64,000 bases of DNA from Clitoria ternatea (Eukaryota; Streptophyta; Magnoliopsida; Fabales; Fabaceae): positions 30,878,501 through 30,942,500 of the forward strand of contig CM075675.1 in assembly GCA_037962975.1 (NCBI GenBank). The letters run 5' to 3'. The notes beneath the pieces were generated by a model, which was given only the letters and a program-made list of their open reading frames with translations, had not been told where the DNA came from and made no database searches. The position numbers and the translations under genes were made by a program. Below are positions 50,736 to 61,328 of the stretch, one piece after another. Position 1 is the stretch's first letter. Every line of letters begins with the position of its first letter.

Positions 50736-51159
50736 CAATGACAAATTAAAGTTGTCCCACTAAAGTCTTACATGTTATTTCCTAATAATTTTTAATTTAT
50801 TGGTTATATTATTATTCATTAACTTTATATTTACCTTATCCAATTATTAAATTATTCTAATATTACTTTACTATTTTTTAAAAATATTTTTAGCTATCTT
50901 TTACAACTACATTAACATTATACTTTTAATGTTATAAAATATTATTTATTTGATAATAGTTCTCAACGAATAATATAAAACTTATTTAATAAAAATATGA
51001 GAAAAAATTTATTTTATTTTATCTTTTCATATACTAAATTTGGCTATTCAGATATGCCTAATAGCGCTCGGATACCCCTAATACTTGGTAAAATAGACCT
51101 AGAAAGATTTGACGGAAGCTAAGTAAAAAGGGAAAAAAATTAATAATATATAGGTTTGA
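50736..51159. other. AT-rich DNA, nothing recognised
   Basis: No coding or structural feature seen. Confidence 0.5.
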
Positions 51160-53844
51160 TATCTTATGCATAACTTGAGTTACAAAACTCTGATTAGGAT
51201 TAATCTAATTGGTACACATTTGTAACTTGAATACCTATAACTTTGATGAAGAGACAGGAGACCAATTCATTATAGATTGGGCTCGGTACTGCATTATGTA
51301 AAATTGTCCCATTTGGAATTTCAGTAGTGGCACAGTTCGGTCTTTCATGCATAACTCAAGCTACAAAACTCCAATTAAGGTTAATTTAGTGGCTACACCT
51401 TTGTAGCTCAAATACCTATAACTTTGATAAAGAAAGAAAAGGCTAATTCAGCCTAGGTTGAGCCTAATACTACATTATGTAAAACTATCCTATTGGGGTT
51501 TTCTAATAGAGACGTGCTGTAGTTTATTTGTGTATAAGTTGAGCTACGAAACTCTGATTAAGGTAAATCAAATTTTTACACCTTTGTAACTCAAATATCT
51601 AGAACTTTCATGAAAAGAGGAAAAACTAGTTTAGCACATAAAATTTCCAATGTATTAAAATGCAAACCCGCCCTACTAATTTACTAACAATGGCAGAAAA
51701 TGCACATTTTCTTCTAAAAGTTTGAGTTACTCGCGTGCTCAAACTACCCAAACATTGCCTGAAGGGAACCAAATTTTACAAGTAGTAACTATACCTCATT
51801 TATGACTTATCGGTCTTGTCCAAACTTAAAAGTTCCTAAAAACAAGGGAGATATATGGAAAAGTGTATTTAGGCCATTTGCATCAAGCATACCACCTAAT
51901 TCCTATCCAATTAGGTCCAAACCAATTCTAACATATTTCAATTACCCTAAGGAAGCTATCCAACCTATATGGAGGTTCCAAAACCTCCCAGATCAAAATA
52001 TAGCCTATCGAGTTTGTATTTTCAACTCAATTTCTCATTAAAATCATATACCAATTCTTTTAATATCATAATTATCATGCATTCTAAATAATCAATAGTT
52101 AATACTCAGGTTTTAGAACCTGTTCCAATTCACATAACCTATCCATTAATTATCTTGCTCAATAATGAGTAAATATCAATAGTTCTTGGGCATCTCTTAA
52201 CATATCATTATCAATATTCATATAATATAAATTAAACCTCCAATGAGGTTATTAGATACCTAATCCACTATATAGATATATATACCAAGTATCAAAAAAG
52301 TCAGCCAAGGCTTAGCACATCAAAAACTATACATGTATGTACAAATCTTTCTTAAGGATTCACACTATAACTTCACAAGTTTTTCACCAATCTTCATCTC
52401 AATCTAAGTTCACTGTAAGAAAAATGTCTCATAGCTTTTCAATCTCAATAACTATATGCTAATGTATATGCATGTAGATCCGACTCTATTAATGGGGTTT
52501 ATACCGCATTATTAAAAATTTCTCAACATATATTAAATCCTTTTTACTGGTACTGAATTGCTTGCCCCCTTTACAACACCAGTCTCTCTTATTGACAACG
52601 ACAACTCAAGAAGTGTTGCAAGCCGCCCTTGAGTTCCACTAAAACACGTTTATGGAATCCGAATAAACCACCCAGTGTCTATGCCTTACTATCAGGCCAC
52701 CTTCCCATCTGGGCCGATAACACAGACCCCTTGCAGTCCTGTCTGCGTATGTTATGCAATTCTATGAATTACAATAACAATGATCATCTCATACCTCCTA
52801 ATTACCGTCACTTGGGCTACCACTTGGTTACCATTACCAAGGGTCCACATCCAAACCAATAATTAACATGCATCAAATCACTCAAATACAACCATTCATA
52901 TTCTCAATTCATATTATTTATCATTACCATGCATCTTAATTTTTCATTTGCAACCTCATGAAATATTAATCATAATCATCAATCAATCAAACAACAAAAT
53001 CCACATCATATCATTAATTATCATATTTTAAAAAATTAATTAAAATTGAGGATAGTTACACAATATAATCATATCATCATGATCACAACAATAAACTTCA
53101 ATTTAATTAAATGTCATATCATCCTCTATCTATTCATAACTCATGCATTTAAAATATAATACTCCTTTTGCCTAAAATCCAAGATCCTAAATGTCAACTC
53201 ATGTTTTTGGTCACATTCCGAAATCAAAAACCTACATTAAATATAACCGATAACTCTATCGTTAATTAACCAATCATTTCACTCACAAACTTTAATCATT
53301 TCTTAACCATTTGGAAATTCAAAATCATGTACTAACAACTATTTAAGCAAAATAATCCAAGTTTGGAATTTCCATTTACCAAACAATTACCAATAAGTTT
53401 TCAAAAGCTAGGTTACGAAGTTCTGACATTGTCTACTATCTAAAATGGGTTCCAAAACAACCTATAGCCATGGAAATAAAGGGTTTGAAGCTTGAATTTA
53501 AGGAATTTGATCCTTTTAGCAAGTGGGTTCTTGAGGAACTACCTTGTTAATGGAAACTTAAAGAACCCCAACTTTCCAATTGCTGCCCACGAGTTTCAAT
53601 TGATGTTAATGATCCTAAAATTGAATGAATTAAAGTTTAGAACCATGAATTTGATCCAAAACAAAAAATGGGTTCATTTCTAACCTTGATAATTTGAAGA
53701 GATAGAGGAGAAACACCACTTGTAATGCTGCCCATGGAAAAATGAGGAAGAAAATAAACTTAAGCTTGCTTTAAGATTGTTAAAACTTGAAAAAGATGAT
53801 GGAGTAATGGAGATGAAGCTCACGGTGGATGGAGAAAGGAAAGT
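51160..53844 (-). mobile_element. Older LTR remnant, minus orientation, lower part
   Basis: The LTR begins on the minus strand at 56718 (TGTAACATCC). It runs to 56453, is interrupted by the solo LTR at 53845-56447, and continues from 53844 downwards. Both sides of the interruption carry AAAGT. The lower end shows three approximately 180-bp units (51165-51620). The final boundary is not sharp, and no target duplication was found for this outer copy. Confidence 0.55.
51165..51620. repeat. About 180-bp tandem units
   Basis: Three diverged units begin near 51165, 51343 and 51526. Each runs through a TGCATAACTTGAGTTACAAA-type start, a CTCTGATTAAGGTTAAT-type middle and a CTATAACTTTGATGAAGA-type end. 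Two similar units (GGAGCTAC, CCAATTAAGGTGAATCC, TATAACTTTCATGA) occur at about 9625 and 9775 in the LTR remnant there. Confidence 0.8.
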
Positions 53845-56447
53845 TGAAACATCCTTATGTTTAAAAGAATCATAAAAACCCAAAGAAGATTTTTCCTATT
53901 TAATGCAACCCCGAATTGGTTGTTCGGACCTATCCGAAGGTATCCAAACCTCACGAAACGCATTATGACCCTATCACTTGCCTAATTATGCATAAACCTC
54001 ATGCAAAACATGTAAAATCATCATTTTTCATGCATCCATAATCAAATTACATCTTAATGTATAATCTAACTTCCTTATCACATATAAGCAAGTCCTGGAC
54101 ATCTCATTTGCACAATGCATCAATTTGCATAATTACAGTTCCTGGACATAATGATGCATCACATGCATAATATGGGACCATCCATGGTCCCTACAACTAT
54201 ATACCATCATCATCACATGTAACATCAATATATACGTATCCAAAATAAAACTAGGCTTCCAGTTGAAGTCGTGAGCTACCTAAATCCACTACACAGTTAT
54301 ACACATCAACTACCAAAATAGCTATCAACAAGAACCGGCCAAAGCTACCACCAAAATACTATACTTAAGCATGTATAATAATATATACAGACGCTCCTCA
54401 TTCAAGCACGGTGACCTCACACCAATCATCATTACAACCTAATTCCACTTAAAAATAGCCACATAAATAGGGGTGAGCACATTACATGTTAAATGACAAC
54501 TATTGAATCGGATTATTTTATCCAATTCTCTAATATACTATACCATATCACAATCAATCAATAATATTCACTATCATTCAACTAAATTCACACTCCCTAG
54601 CTATTACACAATACCAAATGACATAGACTATACCATTATGTTATTCTTAATAACATACAACAACGCACATGCATGCAGATCCAACTTAACAATGATTTCA
54701 ATTATAGATTCCATCCTGGCCTCACTCCATTAGCCTTTCTCGCATGATATCAGTCACCTCGTGACGTCTCGAGACTTAACTCTAGCTCCTACGATAATCA
54801 CAGGCTCTCACAGGACCTAGCCCAAGAATTTATAACTTGAAATCATCATCTCAGGGTTCCTGACCTTCCACGGGTCACCCTTACCATCTATGCCACATTA
54901 TACAATTCACACCAAGCATGTCATGCTACAAATAATACTAAATCATTTACTCAATTGCATTTCATGTATCATCTCAATATCATCCATAATATTCTATCAC
55001 ATCTCATGCATAGAATTTAATACCATCAATTCATTACATCTCATGTAATATATCATATAAAACACATTCACAATTTGCATCTCATGCAATTCAACATCAC
55101 ATTATGGACGACAATCACCATAAACATTGATAATTCTTAATTACCATACAAGCGGGGTATATCCACAAACATTTCACAATTTACAAATCAATCATCATGG
55201 TTTACACACATTATTCATAACTCAATATATATCAATATACCCTAAATTCGTCCATAAATCATACATTTAAAATGCAATAGCTCCCCCTACCTGGAAATAA
55301 ATAATCCAAGAGCTCCTCGAGTTATCCAATGATAATCGATCGCCAATGACAAGTCTCAAAAATCCTAAAACATAAGTATTTTATTTTTAATAACCCGCAC
55401 GCTATCAAATTCATACTCCGAAGTCTATAATTGACAATATATTTGATACTCGGTAATTATAACTTACCAATAGTTGCTATCAACCTCCAATACTCATTTC
55501 TGATCAACTCAAAGCTCTGAAACGCTTCTAAAATAACTCCTAAAATAGGGATATTTATTTTTTACTAACTTGTACAATGTTAAATTCACACTCCAAAGCT
55601 AAAACAACCCATCAATAATTATTTTTATAAATTAACGACTTACTGAGCTAAGTTGTCGACTCAAAAACTCTATTCCGGAAGAACCTCAATGCTACTCGTT
55701 ACTTGAATCGCCTCTGAAATGGTTCCTAAATTATAGTTAAGTCAATTAATACTCTCAATTCACAAAACGGAACCAAACTGACCAATAGGTATCGAACAAC
55801 TTACTTGAACTTGAGATTTTTCTGAAACCCCAATGTACCACAAGTCTTCCCCACCCAAATGATGATCCAAAAGCTTCAAAAGCCATAAAATTAGAGGAAT
55901 TGGTGAGTGGGTTCCATGAGCTACCCAAAAACCGAAATGGGGTTTAGCCATTTTACCTTGACCAATTCCAAAAATTAAAGCTTCTTAACAAGCATCCATG
56001 GCAGCCAAGGGACAAGAGGAAGAAGAAGGTACAGACTTCAAGCTTTAATTGAAGAATTTGGGAGAAGGAGAATGGGATCAATAGCGATGTGTGCCCGCAG
56101 GAAGAGAAGAAAAAGTTGCATGCATGATCTATAAGAGAGAAAATGAAATGTAATTTTTCCCTTTTCTGTATAGTAGCACACGTGAAATGCAATTAGCTTT
56201 CCAATTTCCACAGGGTCACCCGCGTAAATGAATTGGTGAATTAGTGTCAAATTGTAATTCTATATCATTAAGGGTACCATGGTAATTCTATGCGTTTAGT
56301 TAATTTTAAAACCAACCGGGTAATTAACGGTTAGCTTACCCCGGTAAATCTTAAAAATTAACTTAACCATCTTAGGATACTTTAACTCATTTAATTTAAT
56401 TAATTCACCAATATAATTCACCCAAAATTTATTTTAGGGATATTACA
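53845..56447 (-). mobile_element. Solo LTR (2603 bp) nested in an older LTR
   Basis: On the minus strand it starts TGTAATATCC at 56447 and ends GGATGTTTCA at 53845. The ends form an imperfect terminal inverted repeat. The flanks are the direct duplication AAAGT (53840-53844 and 56448-56452). No internal region. The body is the ATC/CAT-rich type seen in the other LTRs here. Confidence 0.85.
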
Positions 56448-56452
56448 AAAGT

Positions 56453-56718
56453 GAATGCTTTGTTTCTTTTCCTTTCTTTGGCACCCGTGAGAAGGAAATG
56501 TGAAAAAATGAAAATGATATTTGAATTAATGAATTAGGGGTAACTTAGTAAATTCATTTTTTTAGTTAATTTTTTATAATTAATCTGGTAGTTGAAAGAT
56601 ACTCAAAATTAACCAGATTAAAGCTAAAATTAGTGTACCTTTTTCGAAATAATTTAATAATCCTAATTAATTATTAGATTAGTCTTAAATTAACAATAAT
56701 TAAAATTAGGATGTTACA
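56453..56718 (-). mobile_element. Older LTR remnant, 5' end part
   Basis: Starts TGTAACATCCTAATTTT at 56718 (minus) and is continuous with 53844 downwards once the nested solo LTR is removed. Confidence 0.65.
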
Positions 56719-57371
56719 AATAAAATATTATTATTGACACTATCATCTCACTATCATGAATTTTGATCCAGATGAATATTAACTTATTAATAATTACTAT
56801 TTATTCAGTTTGGTATGATGGGAGACTTTGGTATAGATATCAGTTCTTAAGTATTACAATGGTTCAGCAAGAATCTGATATTATATCCTTGAGTCCAGTG
56901 GAGATTTCAAGGTCTCAATGTGCTTAAGTCCAACAACCACAAATATTCCATGTTGTGGGGCAAAATATGGTGTCACTTACAAAAGCATTCTGACACTCAA
57001 GTCAATATCAGATAAACAATATTGAAACTCGAACCGTAGGTTGGTGAACGTACCTTAATTATAGTAAACAAGTGGTATTTATAAGGTTGGATAGGGGTTG
57101 AGTCTTACGTGGCCTATACTAGTACCTTTCATGAAGTATGACGTAGACATTCCTGACACTCTATGCAGCTCTTTTGGCCATTATGTCCTAGTTAGCCTGC
57201 AGCCACTTCTCGACATCAAATCATTTCACCCTGGTGTGAGGGCATCATGCGAGATTTCCTTAAGTGAATGGTTTCCACCGTGGGTTGTTGATTATGGGAT
57301 ACCATATATGCTTATGCCACATTCCGATATGATCTTAAAGGGTCCAGGTTAGTATCAAGCCCAAATCACTA
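56719..57371. other. Unassigned DNA between LTR remnant and CACTA element
   Basis: Moderate GC, with an 84-codon plus-strand open frame (57098-57352) that matches nothing I recognise. May be another old repeat. Confidence 0.4.
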
Positions 57372-57840
57372 CACTAGTGGAAAAAATAGATATAATCACG
57401 GTTAAAAAAGGCCTTTATTCACGGTTAAAGAACCGTGGTTGTTGCATCCGTGGTAGTAGATGATGGTCTTTAACCACGGTTAACAACCGTGGTAATAAAT
57501 CACATCTAACCACGGTTAAGAACAACTGTGAATATAACTTACTATTTATATTCACGGTTATCGAGCACAACCGTGAATATAAGAACTGAAAGGTGTCAGT
57601 TACATCCACTTATATTCACGGTTATGATGGACAACCGTGGATATAGATATATTTTATCCACGGTTGTCCATCATAACCGTGAATATAAGTAGTTTGTAAC
57701 TGAAACCTTTTAATACTTATATATTCACGGTTATGATGGACAACCGTGGATAAAATATATCTATACCCACGGTTATGGTAGTAACCGTGGATAAATATAG
57801 TCTATATTCATGGTTGTTGCCATAACCGTGAATAAATACT
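57372..57840. repeat. CACTA terminus and subterminal hairpin repeats
   Basis: More than a dozen copies of AACCGTGG / CCACGGTT or AACCGTGAATAT / ATTCACGGTT lie in both orientations. A perfect 34-bp inverted repeat pairs 57608-57641 with 57657-57690 (15-nt loop). The right arm can alternatively pair with 57719-57765. Subterminal repeats of this sort are where the CACTA TNPA-type protein binds in characterised elements. Confidence 0.88.
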
Positions 57841-58094
57841 GAGGTTTTTTTTTTTTAAATGGATTCTGTTTTATCGTTTCCCAACCCTGCATTCAGACAA
57901 CCAGTACAGTATACAGTATGCCACAGCAACACTATATCAAAAGAATGGTATGTATATATATAACAATTTATTTTCTATATCAATTCATAACAACCTAAAA
58001 AATAAAAGTATATACAATTAAGTTGAATGTAATCTAATAAAAGTAAACCTTAAATCCTACTAGATACATATATAAAAGAATAAAGATCCTATAT

Positions 58095-61000
58095 CTAGCT
58101 TTGCCTAACTTCAATGAAGTGTGAGGCCCATTGCCTTCTAACATCATCTACAAGTTCCTTTGGGAAAAATGACCGGTCATTAAAGTACTGCAAACAATGC
58201 ACAAAACAATTAGAACAAAAGCTTTATTTATTACATGAAATTGATGAAATTGGTAGAAAAGTAGTCCAAATGATGAGACTTACCTCTGTCCATCCATCTA
58301 CTAAATGATGTTGGACAATGGTTAGCATAGTATGCATGACGAAATAGCCACACTCGTAGGTACCCTTCTGCCTGTAAGACTACAATGGACATATAGTATA
58401 GAACAAGTGAATTCGCAACTTAAAAAATATGTACTGAAGATTTGAATAAATACGATTGACTTACTTTTGGGTACACCCATACAACTGTTTTTCCTTTGGG
58501 CTTGTTTCCAATCAGTAGATTGTATCCAACCACCGCCCTACGTCAAACAAAACATAAGATAAGTTAGAATTGTATAGTTCTAAAAATGATGTAATCGAAT
58601 TTGTGGTTATTTTTTAGGGATGAACTTACCGGTCTACTATATCTTTCAGGTCTTGTGGAGCTGTCCGATGCAAACTATCAAAGTACAGAGCAAGATAGTC
58701 CTTCAGACAGATCACCAGAAGCGTCCAGTGAGCCCTGCAGTTACTAGTGATAAGTGAGACTTCAAAATGTAAAAATTCATGACAATAATTATGGAATAGA
58801 ATATTACCCTTTATGATAGGGGCCCATGTATATAGGCTTCCCAGACTCAAACATCCAATTCTGGATGTATGTCTGGGTGTTCTGCGAGGTGTTTCCTTGC
58901 CTCTGTATGAGAGAGGGCTCTAAGAAACCGTAAGTTCCTTGGAAACCCAAGTCCACACAGAGTTTTGCCAGAAACCTAAACAAGTTAAGACATGGTTAGA
59001 GACAAATAACTTGTATAATGAAAAAATTGGACAAAACAAGGATATACTTACAGCTCCCACAACTGAAAGATGGAGCCGTTCAGCATCGACGTCCCCGAAA
59101 TAATGTCACAAATGTCAGAATTTGTAACGTAAACTGGAAAATCACTGGGACGGCCAAACACTAGTGGCTGCCATGGGACCTGAACAGTGTCATCTACTTG
59201 CTCATACCCGATGCGCCATAGCATCCGGATGGGATCCTTGGCCGGGTCTGGCTTCTTCAATGTCTGTTCCTGTTGAACAATTGACAACCATCACATTTTG
59301 TACCATAATTGACAAGAAAATAAAGCTAGTTAGTGTTTAGGGTTTTTACCTGTCCAGGGGCAATCACCAGAAGTCTGTTGGGCCACATCAGAAAGTGGCC
59401 CACCGCCTGACCGACGGTCTTCACCTCCTGAGTTGCCACTGGCACAGCAGCATCCTCCTCGAGGACGAGCACAACCGAGACCCTAGACATACCATCAGGT
59501 AATGTCTGATGGTGAACCACAGGGCCTAAGTTGTACACCATACCAGTGGCAACTGGCTCCTCCGACCCGTCAATGAACAGGTCACATTGACGGGTGTCTG
59601 ATGGCTCGACCCCGTCATTGTCACAGTCAGCCGCAGCACACGACCCCTTAGTGCTAACCTTCCGTACCTACATATTTACACATCAAGCAGAAGTTATTCA
59701 ACAATGAAATAAAGTGATTACAAACAATAAAATTGAGGAAATTAAATAAAGAATCTAACCTGTGGGTCGCTGGCTGGTGCAGTAGTCTCCTGGTGGTGGC
59801 TGAGTGAGGCCTTCATCTCCTCCCTGAATCGGGCCATCTCCTGGTGGAGCCTAGATATCTCCTCCTGGTACTCAGCCTTCACAACAGCCACCTTTTGCTC
59901 CACCATTTGCTCAAGGGATGGGGCAGGGTCGGGAGCACCATAATAGGCGCGGAGGCCTGTGAAATGTGAATGATTAGCCCATAATTGTTTAACAGATAAC
60001 AAAATGAAGGCATAGAGTTAGTTAGCACTTGCCTACACCTCGACCAATAGCACGCACTCTTCCTGGGTGCTCTAGCCTACCAATGGCGGTAGTCAAAATA
60101 TCCTCCCATCCATGGGCTACGAAAGACCCTTGGGTTGATTGCTCAACCAAGGAATCCTGAAACCAAACAAGTTAGTATTCACTTTCTTCACGTAAACTGA
60201 AAAACAGACACTGATATAAAGGGGAATACTTACTATCCGTGAGGCAACCTCCTGAGCCTGTGAGGAAGTGTATTCCCCACTCTTCTTGATCCTAGCCCAC
60301 TTCCATTTATCGTGACGTGCAGGTGGGGAAGGGGGATCCACAATACCAGTGTCAGTCTGACACTGACTCAGCCTCTCCTGTGCCAGCCGCTCCTCCAACC
60401 TACGGTAACCCCCACGTGACAGTGTGTGTGGGCAGTCATTTAGCTTCCTAGTCTCCTTGGCTTTCTTTCTGGTCTCCTACAACAAGAAAAAAAATATTCA
60501 CAGTTAGCCGTATAAATTATACATAATTTAATCATCTAAAAACCAATGTACCTGAAACTCGACAGAATGTCTAGATGCAACAAAAGCATCCCAGGTCTCC
60601 TGATCGATGAATGGATATTTCTCTCCAGGGAACTTTCCTTGGTCGTCCCCGAATACATACCTACAATGAAAGGTATATTAAAACTAAGGATTGGTACAAT
60701 TTGGTGAAGCGTTGATTAAGAATTTAAAGTTCAATATACCTCATGGTGAGTATGGATTTGAACGACCTCCATCGCTCAGCCATGATACCGAGGACCTTCC
60801 TCCTCGCTATGTCGGAAGATGGTATGTCAAAAGAATCCTACATGAAAGGAGTTAGTCCATAAAGGAGTCCTTATTAAGAGTTACATGAAATAATACACTA
60901 AAATAAAACTTAAATAATATCTAAGTTACCAGAACATCACTCCATAGCTGGTTCTTCACCACATCCTCGACACTATCCCAGTCGGGGATAATGATGGACA

Positions 61001-61214
61001 CCTTCGACCGTACCACAACCCCCAGATAACTGCTAAACTTCGTGGCATGCGGTCCACTGAATCTACCAGTGTTGACATCCATCTCAACAACTAGCCTCTC
61101 TCCCCGGTGACGCCTACGTGCGACGTCTGGCATCCGGGTAACACCTCTACTCTTCCAAGCAGAGGAACCACTAGCCTGTGAGTCGGACCTGGATCGTCCA
61201 TCCTGGTCAGCCAT
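58095..61214 (-). CDS. CACTA second gene: plant transposase domain plus Ulp1-like C48 protease
   Basis: Thirteen exons join in frame to 2127 nt (708 codons plus stop): 61214-60930, 60837-60740, 60660-60552, 60476-60234, 60156-60033, 59956-59760, 59667-59350, 59269-59052, 58975-58808, 58734-58630, 58537-58465, 58379-58284, 58187-58095. Residues 20-160 fit the plant transposase (Ptta/En/Spm, Transposase_24) domain: SRGVTRMPDVARRR, FSGPHATKFSSYLG, KFPGEKYPF. Residues 301-341 are a likely coiled coil. The C-terminus is an Ulp1/SENP-type cysteine protease with His589 (AHWTLL), Asp606 (YFDSLH), Gln650 and Cys656 (YECGYFVM), so the catalytic set is present. Such proteases cleave SUMO-like conjugates in host relatives; the role in the transposon is unproven. 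Exon 5 ends either at a GC donor (TAG/GCAAGTG) or six bases earlier at a weaker GT. Both stay in frame. An upstream in-frame Met at 61232 would add six residues. No stop or frameshift was found, unlike the neighbouring TNP2. Confidence 0.85.
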
Positions 61215-61328
61215 GAGTATCTGTCCAAACAAGGAAAAAAACTGTCAAATATTTAATATAACATTTAAAACAACGAATAACTAATATAACATGTAATTCA
61301 ATGTCTCACCAACAAGATTAATACCCTA

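Noticed and set aside
57098..57352. 84-codon plus-strand open frame upstream of the CACTA terminus
   Set aside because: No recognisable domain and no splice or promoter context. Left as unassigned DNA.
58284..58380. Reading the protease exon in the frame beginning AEGYLRVWLF
   Set aside because: The alternative acceptor at 58380/58379 keeps phase 0 and restores YECGYFVM with the catalytic Cys, then joins the next exon in frame.
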